From positions 473,999 to 537,998 of the forward strand of contig NZ_JABBKX010000002.1 of NCBI RefSeq assembly GCF_012927745.1: DNA of 64,000 nt. Direction: 5' to 3'. The position numbers and the translations under genes are program-made. Below, piece after piece: positions 39,808-48,543 of this stretch. The DNA comes from Neoroseomonas marina (GTDB taxonomy: Bacteria > Pseudomonadota > Alphaproteobacteria > Acetobacterales > Acetobacteraceae). Below the pieces are notes generated by a model. It made no database searches and was not told the DNA's origin. It saw only the letters and a program-made list of their open reading frames with translations. Every line of letters starts with the position of its first letter. Positions within the stretch are counted from its first letter, which is position 1.

Positions 39808-42040
39808 TGACGGGCCGCCAGCCCAGCAGCCGCAGCGCGTTCAGCGTCACCAGCACCGTCGCGCCGGTGTCGGCCAGGATCGCCGGCCACAGCCCCGTGA
39901 TGCCCGCCATGGTGGTGACGAGGAACAGCCCCTTCAGCCCCACCGCCACGGCGACGTTCTGCTTCACATTCGCCATGGTCGCACGCGACAGCGCGACGAG
40001 CTCGGCGACTCCCGTCACGCGGTCCTTGAGCACCGCGGCGTCCGCGGTCTCGAGCGCGACGTCGGTCCCGCCGCCCATCGCCACGCCGACATCGGCGGCG
40101 GCGAGCGCCGGCGCGTCGTTGATGCCGTCGCCGACCATGACGACGGGCCCGGCCTCCCGCAGCGTCGCGATCTCGCGCAGCTTGTCGGCGGGCAGCAGCT
40201 CCGCGCGGGCCTCCAGCCCCAGGGCGGCGGCGATCGCCGCCCCGGTGCGACGGTTGTCGCCGGTCAGCATCACGGGGGTCAGGCCGAGCGCGGTGAGCGC
40301 GGCGATGCCCTGGGCCGCATCGCCGCGTGGTTCGTCGCGCAGGGCGATGAGGCCCGCCGCCATCCCATCCACGACGACCGCCGCGACCGTGTTGCCGGCC
40401 TGCTCGAGCCGTGTGGCCTCCTGTTCCAGCGACCCGAAGCCGACCCCTTCCTCCCGCGCATGGCGCGGGCTGCCGACGCTGACGCGCCGCCCCGCGACCG
40501 TGCCCGTCGCCGCGCGTCCCGGGATCGCCGCCTGTGCCTCGGCGGCGGGCACGGGTACGCCACGCGCCTCGGCTTCCGTCAGGATCGCGCGCGCGAGGGG
40601 GTGGGAGGAGCCCTGTTCCACCGCCGCCGCGAGGGACAGCACCGCGGCCGCGTCGCCGCCCTCCGCTGCCAGCACCTCGGTCACCCGGGGTCGGCCCTCG
40701 GTGAGCGTGCCGGTCTTGTCGAAGGCGACGGTCCGCGCCGCGCCCATCGCCTCGAGCGCCGCGCCGCCCTTCACCAGCAGCCCGCGCCGCGCCCCCGCGG
40801 ACAGCCCCGAGGCCATCGCCGCCGGCACCGAGATCACCAGCGCGCAGGGGCAGGCGATCAGCAGCACCGCCAGGCCGCGATAGAGGCTGGTCCACCAGTC
40901 CCAGTCCAGCAGGACGGGCGGCAGCAGGATTGCGAGCAGCGAGACCGCCATCGCCCCCGGCGTCCACCAGGCAGCGAAGCGCTCGATGAAGCGCTGCGTC
41001 GGCGCACGGGATGCGGTGGCGTCCTCCACCATGCGAATGATGCGCGCGATGGTGTTGTCGGCCGCGGCGCGCGTCACGCGGATGCGGATGGCGCCGTCCG
41101 CGTTGATGCTGCCGGCGACGACGGCATCGCCGGGCCCACGCGCCACCGGCACGCTCTCGCCCGTCACCGGGCTTTCATCCAGGGCGGACTGGCCCTCCGC
41201 GATCACGCCGTCGCACGGCACGCGGTCCCCGGGGCGGACCAGGACCAGGTCGCCGACGACGAGCGCCTCGGGCTTCACATCCTCGATCGTGCCGTCGGCG
41301 CGCAGGCGCAGCGCGGTGCGCGGCATCAGGTCGGCCAGGGCCCGGATCCCGTCCCGCGCGCGGCCGGCGGCGACGGTCTCGAGCAGCTCGCCCACGGCGA
41401 AGAGCAGGACCACGACCGCCGCTTCCTCGGCCGCGCCGATCACTGCGGCGCCGATCGCCGCGGTGCACATCAGCGTCTCGATGCTGAAGGGGCTGCCGGC
41501 GCGCGCCAGCGCGATGGCCCGGCGCCCGAAGGGCACCAGGGCGACCAGCGTCGCGACCAGGAAAATGGCGTCGGTCAGCCGCTGCGGTAGCGCGAGGGAC
41601 AGCGCATAGGCGCCGAGCACCAGCGCCCCCAGCACCCAGACGAGCCGCGCCTTGCCGGTGCGCCACCAGGGCAGGCCGGCCTCGGCGGGGTCGTCATGGT
41701 CATGGCCGTGCCCGACAGGGCCGTGGTCATGATCATGATCATGGTCGTGGTCGTGGTCATGGTCGTGACAACGGTCGCCGCCACCGACCCTTTCGGCCTG
41801 GCGTGGACCGCGTCCCGCCTCGATCGGTGCGACGCTGTAACCGAGCGCGGTGACCTGCTGTTCCACCGCCTCCCGCGACGTCGTGCCCGGGGCGAGGGTG
41901 AGCGACAGCCGCTCGGCCATCAGATTCACCTCGACGGCCGACACACCGGGCAGGCGCCCGACCGCCTTGGTCACCTTCGCGACGCAGGCGGCACAATCCA
42001 TGCCGCCCACCCGCCATTGCAGTCTCGGTTCCGTCGGCAT
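39776..42040 (-). CDS. zntA: Zn/Cd/Pb-exporting P1B-type ATPase (ZntA/CadA type)
   Basis: A 754-residue heavy-metal ATPase. Residues 1-75 are a metal-binding domain with GMDCAAC (13-19). Residues 91-117 are a His/Asp tract of alternating HD units. The core has CPC (ACPCALVISVPAA), phosphorylation site DKTGTLTEG and SHPLA. The last helices carry the P1B-2 signature: a lysine in VAVGLKGL and DTG in ILADTGATVLVTLNALRLL, selecting Zn, Cd and Pb. I used the ATG at 42040, with AAGGAG before it. A MerR-type promoter lies 28-58 bases upstream. Confidence 0.94.
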   Translation of the reverse strand: MPTEPRLQWRVGGMDCAACVAKVTKAVGRLPGVSAVEVNLMAERLSLTLAPGTTSREAVEQQVTALGYSVAPIEAGRGPRQAERVGGGDRCHDHDHDHDHDHDHDHGPVGHGHDHDDPAEAGLPWWRTGKARLVWVLGALVLGAYALSLALPQRLTDAIFLVATLVALVPFGRRAIALARAGSPFSIETLMCTAAIGAAVIGAAEEAAVVVLLFAVGELLETVAAGRARDGIRALADLMPRTALRLRADGTIEDVKPEALVVGDLVLVRPGDRVPCDGVIAEGQSALDESPVTGESVPVARGPGDAVVAGSINADGAIRIRVTRAAADNTIARIIRMVEDATASRAPTQRFIERFAAWWTPGAMAVSLLAILLPPVLLDWDWWTSLYRGLAVLLIACPCALVISVPAAMASGLSAGARRGLLVKGGAALEAMGAARTVAFDKTGTLTEGRPRVTEVLAAEGGDAAAVLSLAAAVEQGSSHPLARAILTEAEARGVPVPAAEAQAAIPGRAATGTVAGRRVSVGSPRHAREEGVGFGSLEQEATRLEQAGNTVAAVVVDGMAAGLIALRDEPRGDAAQGIAALTALGLTPVMLTGDNRRTGAAIAAALGLEARAELLPADKLREIATLREAGPVVMVGDGINDAPALAAADVGVAMGGGTDVALETADAAVLKDRVTGVAELVALSRATMANVKQNVAVAVGLKGLFLVTTMAGITGLWPAILADTGATVLVTLNALRLLGWRPVITAAAGDRRS

Positions 42041-42067
42041 GCCCGCCGCTCCTTCGCGCCGGAGATG

Positions 42068-42098
42068 CATATGGGATCTCCAGTCGCTGGAGGTTCAA
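42068..42098 (-). promoter_or_regulatory. MerR-type promoter with 19-bp spacer for the metal ATPase
   Basis: On the minus strand a -35 TTGAAC (42093-42098) and a -10 CATATG (42068-42073) are separated by 19 bases. Inside the spacer CTCCAG-N3-CTGGAG (42078-42092) is a perfect dyad. An over-long 19-20 bp spacer filled by a dyad is the hallmark of MerR-family activators such as ZntR, CadR and PbrR. The probable regulator is the MerR protein encoded at 44504, 2.4 kb away. Confidence 0.8.
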
Positions 42099-42120
42099 GC
42101 CCCGAAACCGCGCCGGCGGG

Positions 42121-42627
42121 TCATACGATCTCGATCTCGCCGGTCATGCCGTGCTGGGCATGGCTGCGCCCATCGGCGCCGACAATGCCGCAGCGCAGGT
42201 CGGTGATGCGCCCCGTGGCGACCGGCACGAACCACCATTCGGCGGCATGGCCCGGATAGACCTCGATCTCGCGGATCGCGCCCTTGAACTCCGCCAGGGT
42301 GACGCGCCGCCCATCCGGCCCGGCCTGCGTGACCTGGACCTTGCGCGTGAAGACGCGCGCGGCGAACTCGTCCGAGGTGAAGTAGTGCGGGTCCCGGCTC
42401 ACATTGCGCAGGACCAGCCGGTAGAGCCGCCCGGTCTCGAAACGCAGCCGGTTCGGATGGAAGGCGTGCGCCCCGTCCGGGCGACCGAGTTCGACGACCG
42501 TTTCCGTCGGCTCCTGCCGCGTCATGTCGCCGGCCGCGCGCGCCGCCCGCGGCAGCGCCGCGGCCGCCGCCACAGCCAGGACCAGGGAGCGCCGCGTCGC
42601 CGGTGCCCGGCATTCCTTCGCCACCAT
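42121..42627 (-). CDS. cupredoxin-like periplasmic copper protein next to mntH
   Basis: A 168-residue exported protein. The signal has a twin-arginine-like start (TRRSLVLAV) and an ARA-A cleavage site near residue 31. The mature part looks like a cupredoxin: a first region with NVSRDPHYFTSDEF (possible His ligand) and a C-terminal set with Cys, His and Met (DLRCGIVGADGRSHAQHGM). The spacing differs from classical plastocyanin. GGAAGGAAAC precedes the ATG. It starts 21 bases after mntH on the same strand, so it is probably co-transcribed. Function unknown: periplasmic copper binding or electron transfer. Confidence 0.72.
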   Translation of the reverse strand: MVAKECRAPATRRSLVLAVAAAAALPRAARAAGDMTRQEPTETVVELGRPDGAHAFHPNRLRFETGRLYRLVLRNVSRDPHYFTSDEFAARVFTRKVQVTQAGPDGRRVTLAEFKGAIREIEVYPGHAAEWWFVPVATGRITDLRCGIVGADGRSHAQHGMTGEIEIV

Positions 42628-42648
42628 CGTTTCCTTCCTTGTCCCGGA

Positions 42649-43974
42649 TCAGTCGCCGAGCAGTGCGTCGCCCAGCACCTTGAGGTTCAGCGCCACGATC
42701 AGCGCCGCCGAGGCCCAGCCGAGCACCAGCTGCCAGCGCGGCGCCGCCAGGGCGCCGAGCCGCCCCTTGTCCGAGGCGAACATCATCAGCGGGATCACCG
42801 CGAAGGGCAGCTGCATCGACAGGATGACCTGCGAGAGGATCAGCAACTGCGCGGTACCCGAGGCGCCGTAGTACCAGGTGACGATGACCGCCGGCACGAT
42901 CGCGATCAGTCGCGTCACCAGCCGCCGCAACACCGGCGAGAGGCGGAAGCGCAGGAAGCCTTCCATCACCACCTGGCCGGACAGCGTCGCCGTCACCGTC
43001 GCGTTCACGCCGCACAGCAGCAGCGCGACGGCGAACAGCGTCGCCGCGAGCGTGCCGCCCAGCAGCGGCGTCATCAGCTGGTAGGCGTCCTGGATCTCCG
43101 CGACCTCGGTGTTGCCGGTGGTGTGGAAGATGGCCGCGGCGGTGATCAGGATCGCCGAGTTCACCAGCAGCGCCAGCGCCAGGGCCAGGGTGCTGTCGAT
43201 GGTGGCGAAGCGGATCGCCTCCTTCTTCCCGGCCTCGTCGTCCTGCCAGGCGCGGGACTGCACCACCGCGGTATGCAGGTAGAGATTGTGGGGCATCACC
43301 GTCGCGCCGAGGATGCCCATGGCGATGTAGAGCTGCGTCTGGTCCGTCACGATCGAGGAGGACGGGACGTAGCCGCGCAGCACGTCGCCCCACACCGGGT
43401 CGGACAGCACGATCTGGACCGCGAAGCACCCGAAGATCAGCATGATGAAGCCGAAGATCAGGGCTTCCAGCCAGCGCACGCCCTTGTTCTGCAGCCACAG
43501 GATCAGGAAGGCGTCGAGCGCGGTCAGCAGCACGCCGAAGATCAGCGGGATGCCGAACAGCAGCTCGAGCGCGATGGCGGTGCCGATCAGCTCCGCCAGG
43601 TCGGTGGCGCAGATCGCGATCTCGGCCAGGAACCACAGCGGATAGGCGATCGGTTTCGGAAACCGCTCGCGACACAGCTGCGCGAGATCCCGGCCCGTCG
43701 CGATGCCGATGCGTGCGCAGAGTGCCTGCAGCAGGATCGCCATCAAGGAGGAGAGCAGCGCGACGGAGAGCAGCGTGTAGCCGAAGGCCGACCCGCCCGC
43801 GAGCGCGGTCGCCCAGTTGCCCGGGTCCATGTAGCCGACCGCGACCAGGTAGCCCGGCCCCATGAAGGCGAACAGCTTGCGCAGGAATCCCGCCGAATTC
43901 GGTACGGCGACGCTGCGATGCACCTCCGGCAGGCTGGGGGGGCTGGCGGCGACGGCCTCCGATGGCGGGTTCAT
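42649..43974 (-). CDS. mntH: Nramp-family manganese transporter MntH
   Basis: A 441-residue proton-coupled Mn(II)/Fe(II) importer with about eleven spans. Metal-site motifs are [12 protein letters not shown] in helix 1 and [15 protein letters not shown] in helix 6. Length is slightly over E. coli MntH (412). GGAGGT precedes the ATG by about 5 bases. It is divergent from mntR, with a perfect 14-base palindrome in the gap. Confidence 0.95.
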   Translation of the reverse strand: MNPPSEAVAASPPSLPEVHRSVAVPNSAGFLRKLFAFMGPGYLVAVGYMDPGNWATALAGGSAFGYTLLSVALLSSLMAILLQALCARIGIATGRDLAQLCRERFPKPIAYPLWFLAEIAICATDLAELIGTAIALELLFGIPLIFGVLLTALDAFLILWLQNKGVRWLEALIFGFIMLIFGCFAVQIVLSDPVWGDVLRGYVPSSSIVTDQTQLYIAMGILGATVMPHNLYLHTAVVQSRAWQDDEAGKKEAIRFATIDSTLALALALLVNSAILITAAAIFHTTGNTEVAEIQDAYQLMTPLLGGTLAATLFAVALLLCGVNATVTATLSGQVVMEGFLRFRLSPVLRRLVTRLIAIVPAVIVTWYYGASGTAQLLILSQVILSMQLPFAVIPLMMFASDKGRLGALAAPRWQLVLGWASAALIVALNLKVLGDALLGD

Positions 43975-43990
43975 GCAGGACCTCCGAAAG

Positions 43991-44004
43991 TTAGCCTAGG
44001 CTAA
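43991..44004. promoter_or_regulatory. MntR operator palindrome between mntH and mntR
   Basis: TTAGCCTAGGCTAA is a perfect 14-base palindrome, 17 bases before the mntH ATG. It resembles the TTAGGTTAGCCTAACCTAA-type sites bound by DtxR/MntR proteins. Bound Mn-MntR here would block mntH and probably mntR. It also argues that mntR starts at 44055 and not at a GTG only 6 bases beyond the palindrome. Confidence 0.75.
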
Positions 44005-44054
44005 GAAGTGTGCAGGCGGCTATCAAGGGGTTCACGTCGGGACTCCTTCATTCC

Positions 44055-44507
44055 ATGCGCAGAACCCTGGCCCCGCGCCCCCTGCCCCCCGCCGAGGACC
44101 AGGCGGCCCGCTTCGCCCGCCAGCGCGAGGCCGACCGGACCGCCACGGCCGAGGACTATGTCGAGCTCATCGCCGACCTGCTGCGGGCGGACGGGGAGGC
44201 GCGGGCGGTCGACATCGCGCGCCGCATGGGCGTGTCCCAGGCGACCGTCACCGCCACCATCGGCCGGCTGCAGCGCGACGGGCTGGTCGAGACCAAGCCG
44301 TATCGCGGCCTGTTCCTGACCGATGCCGGCCGCGACATGGCCGCCGCCGCGAAGGCGCGGCACGAGCTGGTGGTGCAGTTCCTGATCGCCGTCGGACTCG
44401 ATGCCGAAACGGCCGAGCAGGACGCCGAAGGGATCGAGCACCATGCCAGCGAGGCCGCCCTGCAGGCCTTCGAGCGCTTCCTCGCAGCCCGGAAGGCCGC
44501 CGGATGA
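44055..44507 (+). CDS. mntR: manganese-dependent repressor MntR (DtxR family)
   Basis: A 150-residue repressor closely like E. coli MntR. The winged helix is DYVELIADLLRADGEARAVDIARRMGVSQATVTATIGRL. The metal-binding and dimer part ends DAEGIEHHASEAALQAFERF, with Glu and His ligand positions in EGIEHH (125-130). An in-frame GTG at 44010 would add 15 residues; I prefer the ATG because homologues begin near there and because the operator palindrome would touch the GTG. Its stop overlaps the start of the MerR gene (ATGA). Confidence 0.9.
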   Translation: MRRTLAPRPLPPAEDQAARFARQREADRTATAEDYVELIADLLRADGEARAVDIARRMGVSQATVTATIGRLQRDGLVETKPYRGLFLTDAGRDMAAAAKARHELVVQFLIAVGLDAETAEQDAEGIEHHASEAALQAFERFLAARKAAG

Positions 44508-44944
44508 GTGCCGCCTATTCCATCGGCGACCTGGCGCGCGCGACCGGGGTGAAGCCCACCACCATCCGCTGGTACGAGCAGGAAGGCTGGCTGCCGCCGG
44601 CGGCGCGGACCGCCGGCGGGCACCGGGCCTATGGGCCGGCGCATCTGCGGCGCCTCGGCTTCATCCGCCACGCGCGGGAACTCGGCTTCGAGAGCGAGGC
44701 GATCCGCGCGCTGCTCGACCTCGCGGATCATCCGGAGGCCGATTGCGGCGACGCGCACCGGCTGGCGACGGACCAGATCCGGGAGATCGACGCGCGGATG
44801 CGGCGCCTCGCGGCGCTGCGGGCGGAACTGGCGCGGATGGCCGAGGAATGTGCGGGCGGGACGATCGGCCGTTGCCGGATCATCGAGACGCTCGCGGATT
44901 TCGCTCACGGGCACTGCGCCGATCCCGGGCACGGCCGCGACTGA
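44504..44944 (+). CDS. MerR-family metal regulator (ZntR/CadR-like)
   Basis: A 146-residue MerR protein. The N-terminal helix-turn-helix is YSIGDLARATGVKPTTIRWYEQEGWL, followed by the HRAYGPAHLRRLGFI wing and a long dimer helix. Cys81 (EADCGDAH) and the C-terminal Cys116, Cys124 and Cys138 (RCRIIETLADFAHGHC) are the ligand pattern of divalent-metal sensors ZntR, CadR and PbrR. GGAAGG precedes the ATG. It is co-transcribed with mntR. Its likely target is the 19-bp-spacer promoter of the metal ATPase at 42068. Confidence 0.87.
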   Translation: MSAAYSIGDLARATGVKPTTIRWYEQEGWLPPAARTAGGHRAYGPAHLRRLGFIRHARELGFESEAIRALLDLADHPEADCGDAHRLATDQIREIDARMRRLAALRAELARMAEECAGGTIGRCRIIETLADFAHGHCADPGHGRD

Positions 44945-44984
44945 GCCGGCGCGGAACGCCGCCGTCTCGCTGGAGCCCGTGACG

Positions 44985-45045
44985 GTTTCCAAAGGCCCTT
45001 CGGCCTTTGGTGGGGAGAGCCCGAGAGGGGCAAAGCCCCTCTCGG
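44985..45045 (+). repeat. double-hairpin repeat, copy A
   Basis: GTTT leads into CCAAAGGCC-N4-GGCCTTTGG (44989-45010). After a 10-base spacer comes CCGAGAGGGGC-AAA-GCCCCTCTCGG (45021-45045, 11-bp perfect stem). Located between the MerR gene stop and the MFS gene. The same two-hairpin layout recurs at 54978, 55137, 58258 and, in part, 58348. Confidence 0.85.
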
Positions 45046-45130
45046 CCCTTGCCCCCGGCTTCGCGGGTGCCCATTCCAGAACGGACCGCCCTGCCGTGCC
45101 GGGGCTCCCCCCGACACGACCGGATGCTTC

Positions 45131-46309
45131 ATGCCCCGCTGGCTCCCCTTGCTCCTTGGCTTCCTGACCGCCGTCGGGCCCCTGTCCACCGACATGTACC
45201 TGCCGGCCTTCCCGGCCATCGAGGCCGAGCTCGGCACCGCGCGGGGCAGTGTCGAGATCACGCTGGCGGCCTGGTTCGTCGGGCTCGCGGTGGGGCAGCT
45301 GGTGCAGGGCACGTTGGCGGATCGGCTCGGCCGCCGCGGACCGCTGATCGTGGGCACGACGATCTACACCCTCGCCTCGGTGGGCTGCGCCATGGCCGGC
45401 GACATGGCGACGCTCGCCGCCTGGCGCTGCGTCGCGGCCTTCGGCGGCGCGGCGAGCGCCGTGATCCCCCGGGCCATGGTGCGCGACCTGGCCGAGGGGC
45501 TCGAGGCCGCGCGACTGATGTCGAAGCTGATGCTGGTGATGGGCGCGGCGCCGATCCTGGCACCCACGCTGGGCGGGCTGCTGCTCGGCGCCGGCGGGTG
45601 GCGGATGATCTTCTGGGCCTGCGTCGCCTATGGCGCGCTGTCCTGCCTGCTCGCCGCGCTGCTGCTGCCCGAGACGCTGCCGCCGGACCGCCGCGCGCGG
45701 CGGTCAGCCATCACGCTGCTGGCCGATTTCATCGAGATCGGGCGCGAACGCGGCTTCATCAGTCATGCGCTGATGGGCGCGATGGCGATGTTCGCGGTCT
45801 TCGCCTTCATCGGCGGCGCGCCGGACGTCTACATCGCGCATTTCGGCATCCCCGCGAGCCGCTTCGGCCTGCTCTTCGCCGTCAGCGCGACGGGCTTCAT
45901 CGCGGCGTCGCAGTTCAACCCGACCCTGCTGCGCCGCTTCGGGCCGCGCCGCGTGCCCTCGATGGCGTTGCGCGTCAGCGCCATCGCGGCGGGGGGCGTG
46001 CTGGTGGCGGCCTTCACCGGCTGGGGCGGCATCTGGGGCGTCTTCGTCCCGGCGGCGATCGCGCTGGCGGCGACCGGGCTGATCTTCCCCAACGCGGCGG
46101 TCGGCGCGCTGGCGCGGCATCCGGCGCGGGCGGGCAGCGCCTCGGCCCTGCTGGGCACGCTGCAATTCACCTGCGCGGCGCTGGGCAGCGCGTTGGTCGG
46201 CGCGCTCGCCGACGGCACGCCGCGGCCGATGGCGCTGCTGATGCTGGTCGGCGCGCTCGCCGCGCTCGCCGCCGGGTCGCTGCGTCCGGCCGTGCGTCCA
46301 TCGGCGTGA
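45131..46309 (+). CDS. Bcr/CflA-family drug efflux MFS transporter
   Basis: A 392-residue, 12-span major facilitator. The start LLLGFLTAVGPLSTDMYLPAFPAIEAELG is the Bcr/CflA signature (D-M-Y-L-P-A). Motif A is GTLADRLGRRGPLIVG, and a later segment reads RAMVRDLAEG. Known members export bicyclomycin, chloramphenicol, sulfonamides or cysteine. The ATG at 45131 lies 85 bases past repeat copy A, with no strong ribosome site. Confidence 0.9.
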   Translation: MPRWLPLLLGFLTAVGPLSTDMYLPAFPAIEAELGTARGSVEITLAAWFVGLAVGQLVQGTLADRLGRRGPLIVGTTIYTLASVGCAMAGDMATLAAWRCVAAFGGAASAVIPRAMVRDLAEGLEAARLMSKLMLVMGAAPILAPTLGGLLLGAGGWRMIFWACVAYGALSCLLAALLLPETLPPDRRARRSAITLLADFIEIGRERGFISHALMGAMAMFAVFAFIGGAPDVYIAHFGIPASRFGLLFAVSATGFIAASQFNPTLLRRFGPRRVPSMALRVSAIAAGGVLVAAFTGWGGIWGVFVPAAIALAATGLIFPNAAVGALARHPARAGSASALLGTLQFTCAALGSALVGALADGTPRPMALLMLVGALAALAAGSLRPAVRPSA

Positions 46310-46530
46310 GGGCCGCTCAGCGCGGGTGAGGAGAACTCGGTTCCCCGCCCGCGCCCTGCGCGGGACCATCGCCCGGCATGACGGCGGTCCCGGCCTTTTC
46401 GCGCAGATCCTCGCGGCCCCTGAGCCGCCGCGCGACGGTCAGCACCCGCCGTCCTGAGACCCTGCGACGAGGCCTGCATCGGTCCGCCTTCGCCGACGCG
46501 CGTCTTCCTCCCGATCAGGGTCTGCATTCC

Positions 46531-46707
46531 ATGTCCGTCGTTTCCGTCTGCGTCGCCTGGCTGCGGCGTCTGTTCCGCGTCGCGCCGCCCACGCCCCAGG
46601 CCGAGGCGCTCGACCCGCAGGGCCGGCGCGATGTCGGCCTGCCGCCCGCCCCGCGCAGCGCCGAGACCGAGCAGGCGCGCCTGCTGCAATACGGCCCCTT
46701 CTGGTGA
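46531..46707 (+). CDS. small hypothetical protein, 58 residues
   Basis: Begins MSVVSVCVAWLRRLFRVAPP, an amphipathic or weakly membrane-seeking start, then a polar tail ending QYGPFW. It stops 4 bases before the next MFS gene and could be co-translated with it. No family recognised. The region before it (46310-46530) has no gene I can support. Whether it is expressed is uncertain; a longer in-frame reading from 46378 exists but looks non-coding. Confidence 0.35.
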   Translation: MSVVSVCVAWLRRLFRVAPPTPQAEALDPQGRRDVGLPPAPRSAETEQARLLQYGPFW

Positions 46708-46711
46708 TCCC

Positions 46712-47920
46712 ATGACCGCCGGCCCGTCGCTCCGCACGGTGGTGATCGTCGCCGCCCTGGTCATGTCCGTCTCGATGGGGCTGCGGCAGTGCTTCGGCCT
46801 GTTCCTCGGCCCGGTAGGGGAGGATCTTGGCGTCGCGGCGGCGTCCTTCGGCTTCGCGGTGGCGTTGCACAACCTGGTCTGGGGCCTGGCGCAGCCCTTC
46901 GTCGGCGCGCTCGGCGACCGCTTCGGGCCACGGCCGGTGCTGCTCGGATGCGGGGTGCTCTACGCGGCGGGGCTGCTGCTGATGGCGACGTCGCACACGC
47001 CCTGGATCGGGCTCGATCTCGGGATGGGCGTGCTGACGGGGCTCGGCATCGCGGGGACGGGGTTCGGCGTGCTGCTCGGCGCGGTGTCGCGCGCCGCGCC
47101 GCCGGAACGGCGCAGCGTGCTGCTGGGGCTCGTCTCGGGCGCGGGGTCAATGGGGATCCTGGTGCTCGCACCCGCGGGCGATGCGATGATCGCAGCCTTC
47201 GGCTGGCGCGGCGCGGTGTTGGGCTATGCCGCGGCCTGCGGGGCGATGGTGGCCGTGTCGGTCCTCATCGGCGGCGCGCCGCGCGGTCCCGCGGTGCGCG
47301 CGCCGGCGCTGCCGCTCGGGGCGACGCTGCGGGCGGCGCTGGCGCATCGCGGCTTCGTCGTGATGTCCGTCGCCTTCTTCGCCTGCGGCTTCCAGCTGAT
47401 GTTCATCACCACGCATCTGCCGCGGTTCCTCGGCCTGTGCGGCCTGGCCCCGGCGGTGGGGGCGCAGGCGCTGGCGGTGATCGGGGTGTGCAACGCCTTC
47501 GGATCCTACGGCTTCGGACTGCTCGGGCAGCGCTTCAGCCCGAAGCGGCTGCTCGCGGGTATCTATGCCATCCGCACCATCGCGATCGTGGCGTATCTGT
47601 CGGTGCCGGTCTCGGCGGCGAGCACGCTGGTCTTCGCCGCGGTGATGGGGGCGACCTGGCTCGGGGTGGTGCCGCTGGTCTCGGCGCTGATCGGGCGCCT
47701 GTTCGGCCTGGCGCGGTTCAACATGCTGTTCGGCGTGGTGTTCCTCGGGCACCAGCTGGGCGGCTTCGCGGGGGCCTGGATGGGCGGCCTCGTGCTCGAT
47801 GCGACGGGCGGCTACGCTGCGGCCTGGTGGGCGCTGGTGGCAGTGGGCGCGACGGCGGCCCTGCTGCAATGGCCGATGGACGACCGTCCGCGCCCGATGC
47901 CCGGAGTTGCCCCCGCATGA
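46712..47920 (+). CDS. MFS transporter, 402 residues
   Basis: A 12-span major facilitator of the type often annotated as a monocarboxylate or oxalate/formate-like family (SMGLRQCFGLFLGPVGEDLGVAAASFGFAVALHNLVWGLAQPFVGALGDRFG). Motif A sits in GALGDRFGPRPVLLG. The substrate is unknown. It opens a chain of small genes: its stop codon overlaps the start of the glutathione transferase (ATGA). Confidence 0.85.
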   Translation: MTAGPSLRTVVIVAALVMSVSMGLRQCFGLFLGPVGEDLGVAAASFGFAVALHNLVWGLAQPFVGALGDRFGPRPVLLGCGVLYAAGLLLMATSHTPWIGLDLGMGVLTGLGIAGTGFGVLLGAVSRAAPPERRSVLLGLVSGAGSMGILVLAPAGDAMIAAFGWRGAVLGYAAACGAMVAVSVLIGGAPRGPAVRAPALPLGATLRAALAHRGFVVMSVAFFACGFQLMFITTHLPRFLGLCGLAPAVGAQALAVIGVCNAFGSYGFGLLGQRFSPKRLLAGIYAIRTIAIVAYLSVPVSAASTLVFAAVMGATWLGVVPLVSALIGRLFGLARFNMLFGVVFLGHQLGGFAGAWMGGLVLDATGGYAAAWWALVAVGATAALLQWPMDDRPRPMPGVAPA

Positions 47921-48543
47921 GCCTGTTGATCCACGTCGCCCCCGGAACCTGCGCCCTCGCGACGCTGATCGCGCTCGAGGAAGCCGGGGCGGACTACACG
48001 GCGCGGCGCGTCGACTTCGCCGCGGGCGAGCAGCGCTCGCCGGGCTTCCTCGCGGTGAACCCCAAGGGCCGCGTGCCGGCACTGGTGATCGAAGACGGCG
48101 TGCTGACCGAGACGCCGGCGCTGCTCACCTACGTCGCGCAGCGCTTCCCCGCCGCCGGCCTCGCGCCCTTCGAGGATTCCTTCGCCTTCGCGCGGATGCA
48201 GGAGTTCAACGCCTATCTCTGTTCGACCGTCCATATCGCGCATGCCCACCGCATGCGCGGGCATCGCTGGGTGGACGACCCGGACGCGATGGCCGCCATG
48301 CAGCGCAAGGTGCCGGAGAACATGGCCGCCTGCTTCGACCTGATCGAGACGACGATGCTGCGTGGCCCCTGGGTGCTCGGCGATCGCTACAGCCTGGCGG
48401 ATGGCTACCTGCACACCATCGCGCGCTGGCTGCCGGCGGACGGCGTCGATCCCGCGCGCTTCCCGCGCGTCGCGGACCACGGCGCGCGCATGGCCGCACG
48501 CCCTGCGGTGCAGCGCGCCCTGGCGCGGGAGAGCGGCGGATGA
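47917..48543 (+). CDS. glutathione S-transferase family protein
   Basis: A 208-residue GST. The N-terminal thioredoxin-like part contains NPKGRVPALVIEDGVLTETPALLTYVAQRFP, where the cis-proline and the glutathione gamma-glutamyl contact (ETPA) are visible. The helical C-terminal part includes GPWVLGDRYSLADGYLHTIARW. Similar to bacterial beta-class or ligandin-like GSTs. It overlaps both neighbours by four bases, so it belongs to one translational chain with the MFS gene and the next flavoprotein. Confidence 0.87.
   Translation: MSLLIHVAPGTCALATLIALEEAGADYTARRVDFAAGEQRSPGFLAVNPKGRVPALVIEDGVLTETPALLTYVAQRFPAAGLAPFEDSFAFARMQEFNAYLCSTVHIAHAHRMRGHRWVDDPDAMAAMQRKVPENMAACFDLIETTMLRGPWVLGDRYSLADGYLHTIARWLPADGVDPARFPRVADHGARMAARPAVQRALARESGG

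Noticed and set aside
46378..46530. N-terminal extension of the 58-residue protein
   Set aside because: Arg/Ser-rich random-looking translation without a ribosome site; the shorter start at 46531 is preferred.
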